This document shows positions 38,571 through 40,471 of a stretch of DNA of 40,471 nucleotides, in pieces. Within the stretch, counting starts at the first letter, position 1; each line of letters starts with the position of its first letter. The stretch spans positions 1 to 40,471 of IMG/VR virus record IMGVR_UViG_3300025695_000037; one strand, 5' to 3'. The notes under the pieces were generated by a model that saw nothing but the letters and a program-made list of their open reading frames with translations, was not told the origin of the DNA and did no database searches. The translations under genes and the position numbers were made by a program. The stretch comes from a virus.

Positions 38571-40471
38571 ATGAAACACATTTTATTCTTATTAATTCCA
38601 TTTTTAGGGTTTTCACAAGCAAAACTAGTCACATTAGATCCAATAACATCACAGGAGGTTCATAGTGGATGTACACATATTGTGTTAGATAATAATCAGT
38701 CTAAAGAATCTAAAAAAACTTTTAAATCATTTTTATTTAATAAAGCTAAAATTGATAGCGTTGATGCTGTTAGCTTCATTTTAAATACACCTGATTTTAA
38801 TAACTATGTCAGAATATTTGATAACGTTAAAAATACAGATCTATTTGAAACATATAATGTAATTAAAGTTGCTGAATACTTTAATCAAAATATTACTGAA
38901 TGGTTAAATGATGATATAAATACACAAAAGGTAAATGACTTTCTATTTTATTTTAAAGTATTAATATTTAATGATCGCAACAACCCTGATTATGTTAATT
39001 TTGATGCAGAAGGTGCTGCTGCATTATATTCTATGTTCGAGCCAATGTATTCACATCCTAATTTTTCAGATAGAGAACAAATACATAATTATGCTATTAC
39101 ATTAATGGATTATGGCGTAAAGGAGGAAAAGCATGCCCAGCTTTTTTATATCTTTTTTGACCAAATGAAGACCAAAGATTTTTCAGAGAACCTATTGTCT
39201 TTATTAGGTAGGGTTTTAAATAATGGATTTATATATAATGAAAGACCATTTATGGATGCTGTGTATAGCGATGGCAATAGGTTTGTAGAAGAAATTACCA
39301 ACGTTTTAAATAGAGAAGATTGTAGAAATTGGTTAAGAGTTTATGCACCATGGTTAGCATCTCTATCTAAAATTGCACTAAAATATGAAAATCAAGAAAG
39401 TTTAAACATTGAAAATATTAAAAATGCAGTGGATAGTTTTATTAATACTTCTGAATTTAATACACCATTCCATATTAAAGTTACGCAAATATTTTTAAAT
39501 GTATCTATCAACTTTAATACAGATTTTAATAGTTTAAAAAATCAATACTATGATATGGTATTTCCTAAAGGTACTAAATCATATGACAATGGTAGAATAA
39601 GAATAACGAGTAATAAAACAAAAGAAGAAGATGATAATCTTTATTTAGAACTTAAAGATGCTGAAACAAACTTTTTTAAATTAACAGAAAATACCACTAA
39701 ACTACATGATGGTAAATATGAAAATGTAGATGTGGTTTATTTCGATAGTAGAGAATTATATACTAATTTCGGTCCGATGTTTTTTGATATAAACCCAGTG
39801 GGAAGCGGTGTATATTATGATTATAAATCTGCATTTTTCTTTTTTGATAGAGAACAAGGCCCAATTACAACTAGATCTACAGCTAGACATGAATATATTC
39901 ATCATTTAGATAAAAAATATAATAGATTAGATAGTGAAGAAAGTATATTTAGAAATTATAGAATTTCACTTTGGTGGATGGAAGGTTTAGCCGCATTTGG
40001 ATCAGCAACCTCAAGTACTGAAGGTATGAGTATTACAGAATATACTGGTCAAGTCGTAGCAGCTGACGATCCTAGCAATAGATTAACATTAGAACAATCA
40101 GTTAAAAATGGATATGCTAATAATGCTATTTACAATTATGGTCAAATTACTTGGAGCTGGTTATATCATAAAAGACCAGATGAATTAAAGAATTTATTTA
40201 AATTAATTAAGTCAGGAAAAACATATGAATTTATCGACGCTTTAGATGCTATTGTATTAGATAGTGATAACGAGGCAGATTATCAAAACTACATTCAAAA
40301 AATAGTTGATGATTATAATGCTGGTTTAATTTTTAATCCAGAACCTGAATCTTATGACTTTACAGCTCAACAAAATTCATTAGAAGATATTAATGATTTG
40401 TTAGAAGATTTAAATTTAATCAATGGTTATAATTTAGAAATTTCAGATAGAACACCATTTGAATATGTGAA
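38571..40471 (+). CDS. Secreted M9-type (collagenase-like) zinc metalloprotease, 3' end missing
   Basis: The frame is open for 633 codons and runs off the window. The N-terminus MKHILFLLIPFLGFSQA is a clear signal peptide with a likely cut after GFSQA and no lipobox cysteine. Zinc-binding HEYIH at 440-444 and the third ligand Glu471 in WWMEGLAAF give the HExxH-x(26)-E spacing and flanking residues typical of M9 microbial collagenases (HEYxHYLD...W.EGLAEY). An upstream domain of about 370 residues, mostly helical, corresponds to the activator domain of those enzymes. It has its own promoter-like element and no late GATATATAA motif. Export from the infected cell would let it degrade extracellular or host-associated protein, but a virion role cannot be excluded. 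Confidence 0.88.
   Translation, partial: MKHILFLLIPFLGFSQAKLVTLDPITSQEVHSGCTHIVLDNNQSKESKKTFKSFLFNKAKIDSVDAVSFILNTPDFNNYVRIFDNVKNTDLFETYNVIKVAEYFNQNITEWLNDDINTQKVNDFLFYFKVLIFNDRNNPDYVNFDAEGAAALYSMFEPMYSHPNFSDREQIHNYAITLMDYGVKEEKHAQLFYIFFDQMKTKDFSENLLSLLGRVLNNGFIYNERPFMDAVYSDGNRFVEEITNVLNREDCRNWLRVYAPWLASLSKIALKYENQESLNIENIKNAVDSFINTSEFNTPFHIKVTQIFLNVSINFNTDFNSLKNQYYDMVFPKGTKSYDNGRIRITSNKTKEEDDNLYLELKDAETNFFKLTENTTKLHDGKYENVDVVYFDSRELYTNFGPMFFDINPVGSGVYYDYKSAFFFFDREQGPITTRSTARHEYIHHLDKKYNRLDSEESIFRNYRISLWWMEGLAAFGSATSSTEGMSITEYTGQVVAADDPSNRLTLEQSVKNGYANNAIYNYGQITWSWLYHKRPDELKNLFKLIKSGKTYEFIDALDAIVLDSDNEADYQNYIQKIVDDYNAGLIFNPEPESYDFTAQQNSLEDINDLLEDLNLINGYNLEISDRTPFEYV

Overview
This window is an AT-rich segment of a T4-like (Tevenvirinae-type) contractile-tail phage genome. 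The evidence is a near-complete set of T4 core genes: the gp45 clamp, the C-terminal half of gp43 polymerase, UvsX, gp41, gp47/gp46, gp44, an Rnh/FEN nuclease, a probable gp62, gp55 and a gp33-like coactivator. With them are gp15, gp4, gp20, a gp67-like protein, gp21/22, gp23, a gp14-like protein, gp16, gp17, gp18, gp19, a gp26-like protein and a tape measure. Start codons are preceded by A-rich leaders (AAATAAAA type) with almost no Shine-Dalgarno motifs. Two promoters contain TATATTTAC, and the secreted protein at the right end has a signal peptide ending GFSQA. Together these suggest a host in the Bacteroidetes, probably Flavobacteriia. That host call is inference.

Layout. (1) 1-1800: the tail of an upstream gene (perhaps nrdB), then nrdA, then a structured RNA ending in a strong terminator. 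(2) 1832-10763: a replication and recombination block, tightly packed with overlapping starts and stops: clamp, half polymerase, two small proteins, UvsX, a small protein, a 2OG-Fe(II) oxygenase, gp41 helicase, a gp33-like coactivator, gp47 and gp46. (3) 10765-21266: head and neck genes, most with their own late-type promoter: gp15, an unknown abundant-type protein, sigma gp55, gp4, an unknown, portal gp20, a gp67-like protein, a fused gp21 protease-gp22 scaffold, gp23 capsid, and a protein with seventeen 18-bp repeats. (4) 21271-25201: the only minus-strand gene, then a second replication block (gp44, Rnh/FEN nuclease, probable gp62, an unknown). (5) 25245-38489: a duplicated-hairpin membrane protein, a gp14-like neck protein with a lectin-like tail, gp16/gp17 terminase, sheath gp18, tube gp19, an RHH protein, a gp26-like hub protein, a small tape-measure partner, and a 1072-residue tape measure. 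(6) 38571-end: a truncated, secreted M9-type (collagenase-like) metalloprotease with its own host-like promoter.

How the genes work together. NrdA supplies dNTPs. Clamp, clamp loader, polymerase, helicase and nuclease form the replisome. UvsX and gp46/47 drive recombination-dependent replication. gp55, the gp33-like protein and the clamp would activate late promoters, whose likely element here (GATATATAA, about 30 nt before structural genes) recurs through the head and tail region. The most unusual points are the polymerase split just upstream of motif B, the protease-scaffold fusion with a convincing in-frame internal start, the M9 peptidase, the structured gp23 leader, and recurring C-terminal LF tails on replication proteins that look like clamp-binding peptides.
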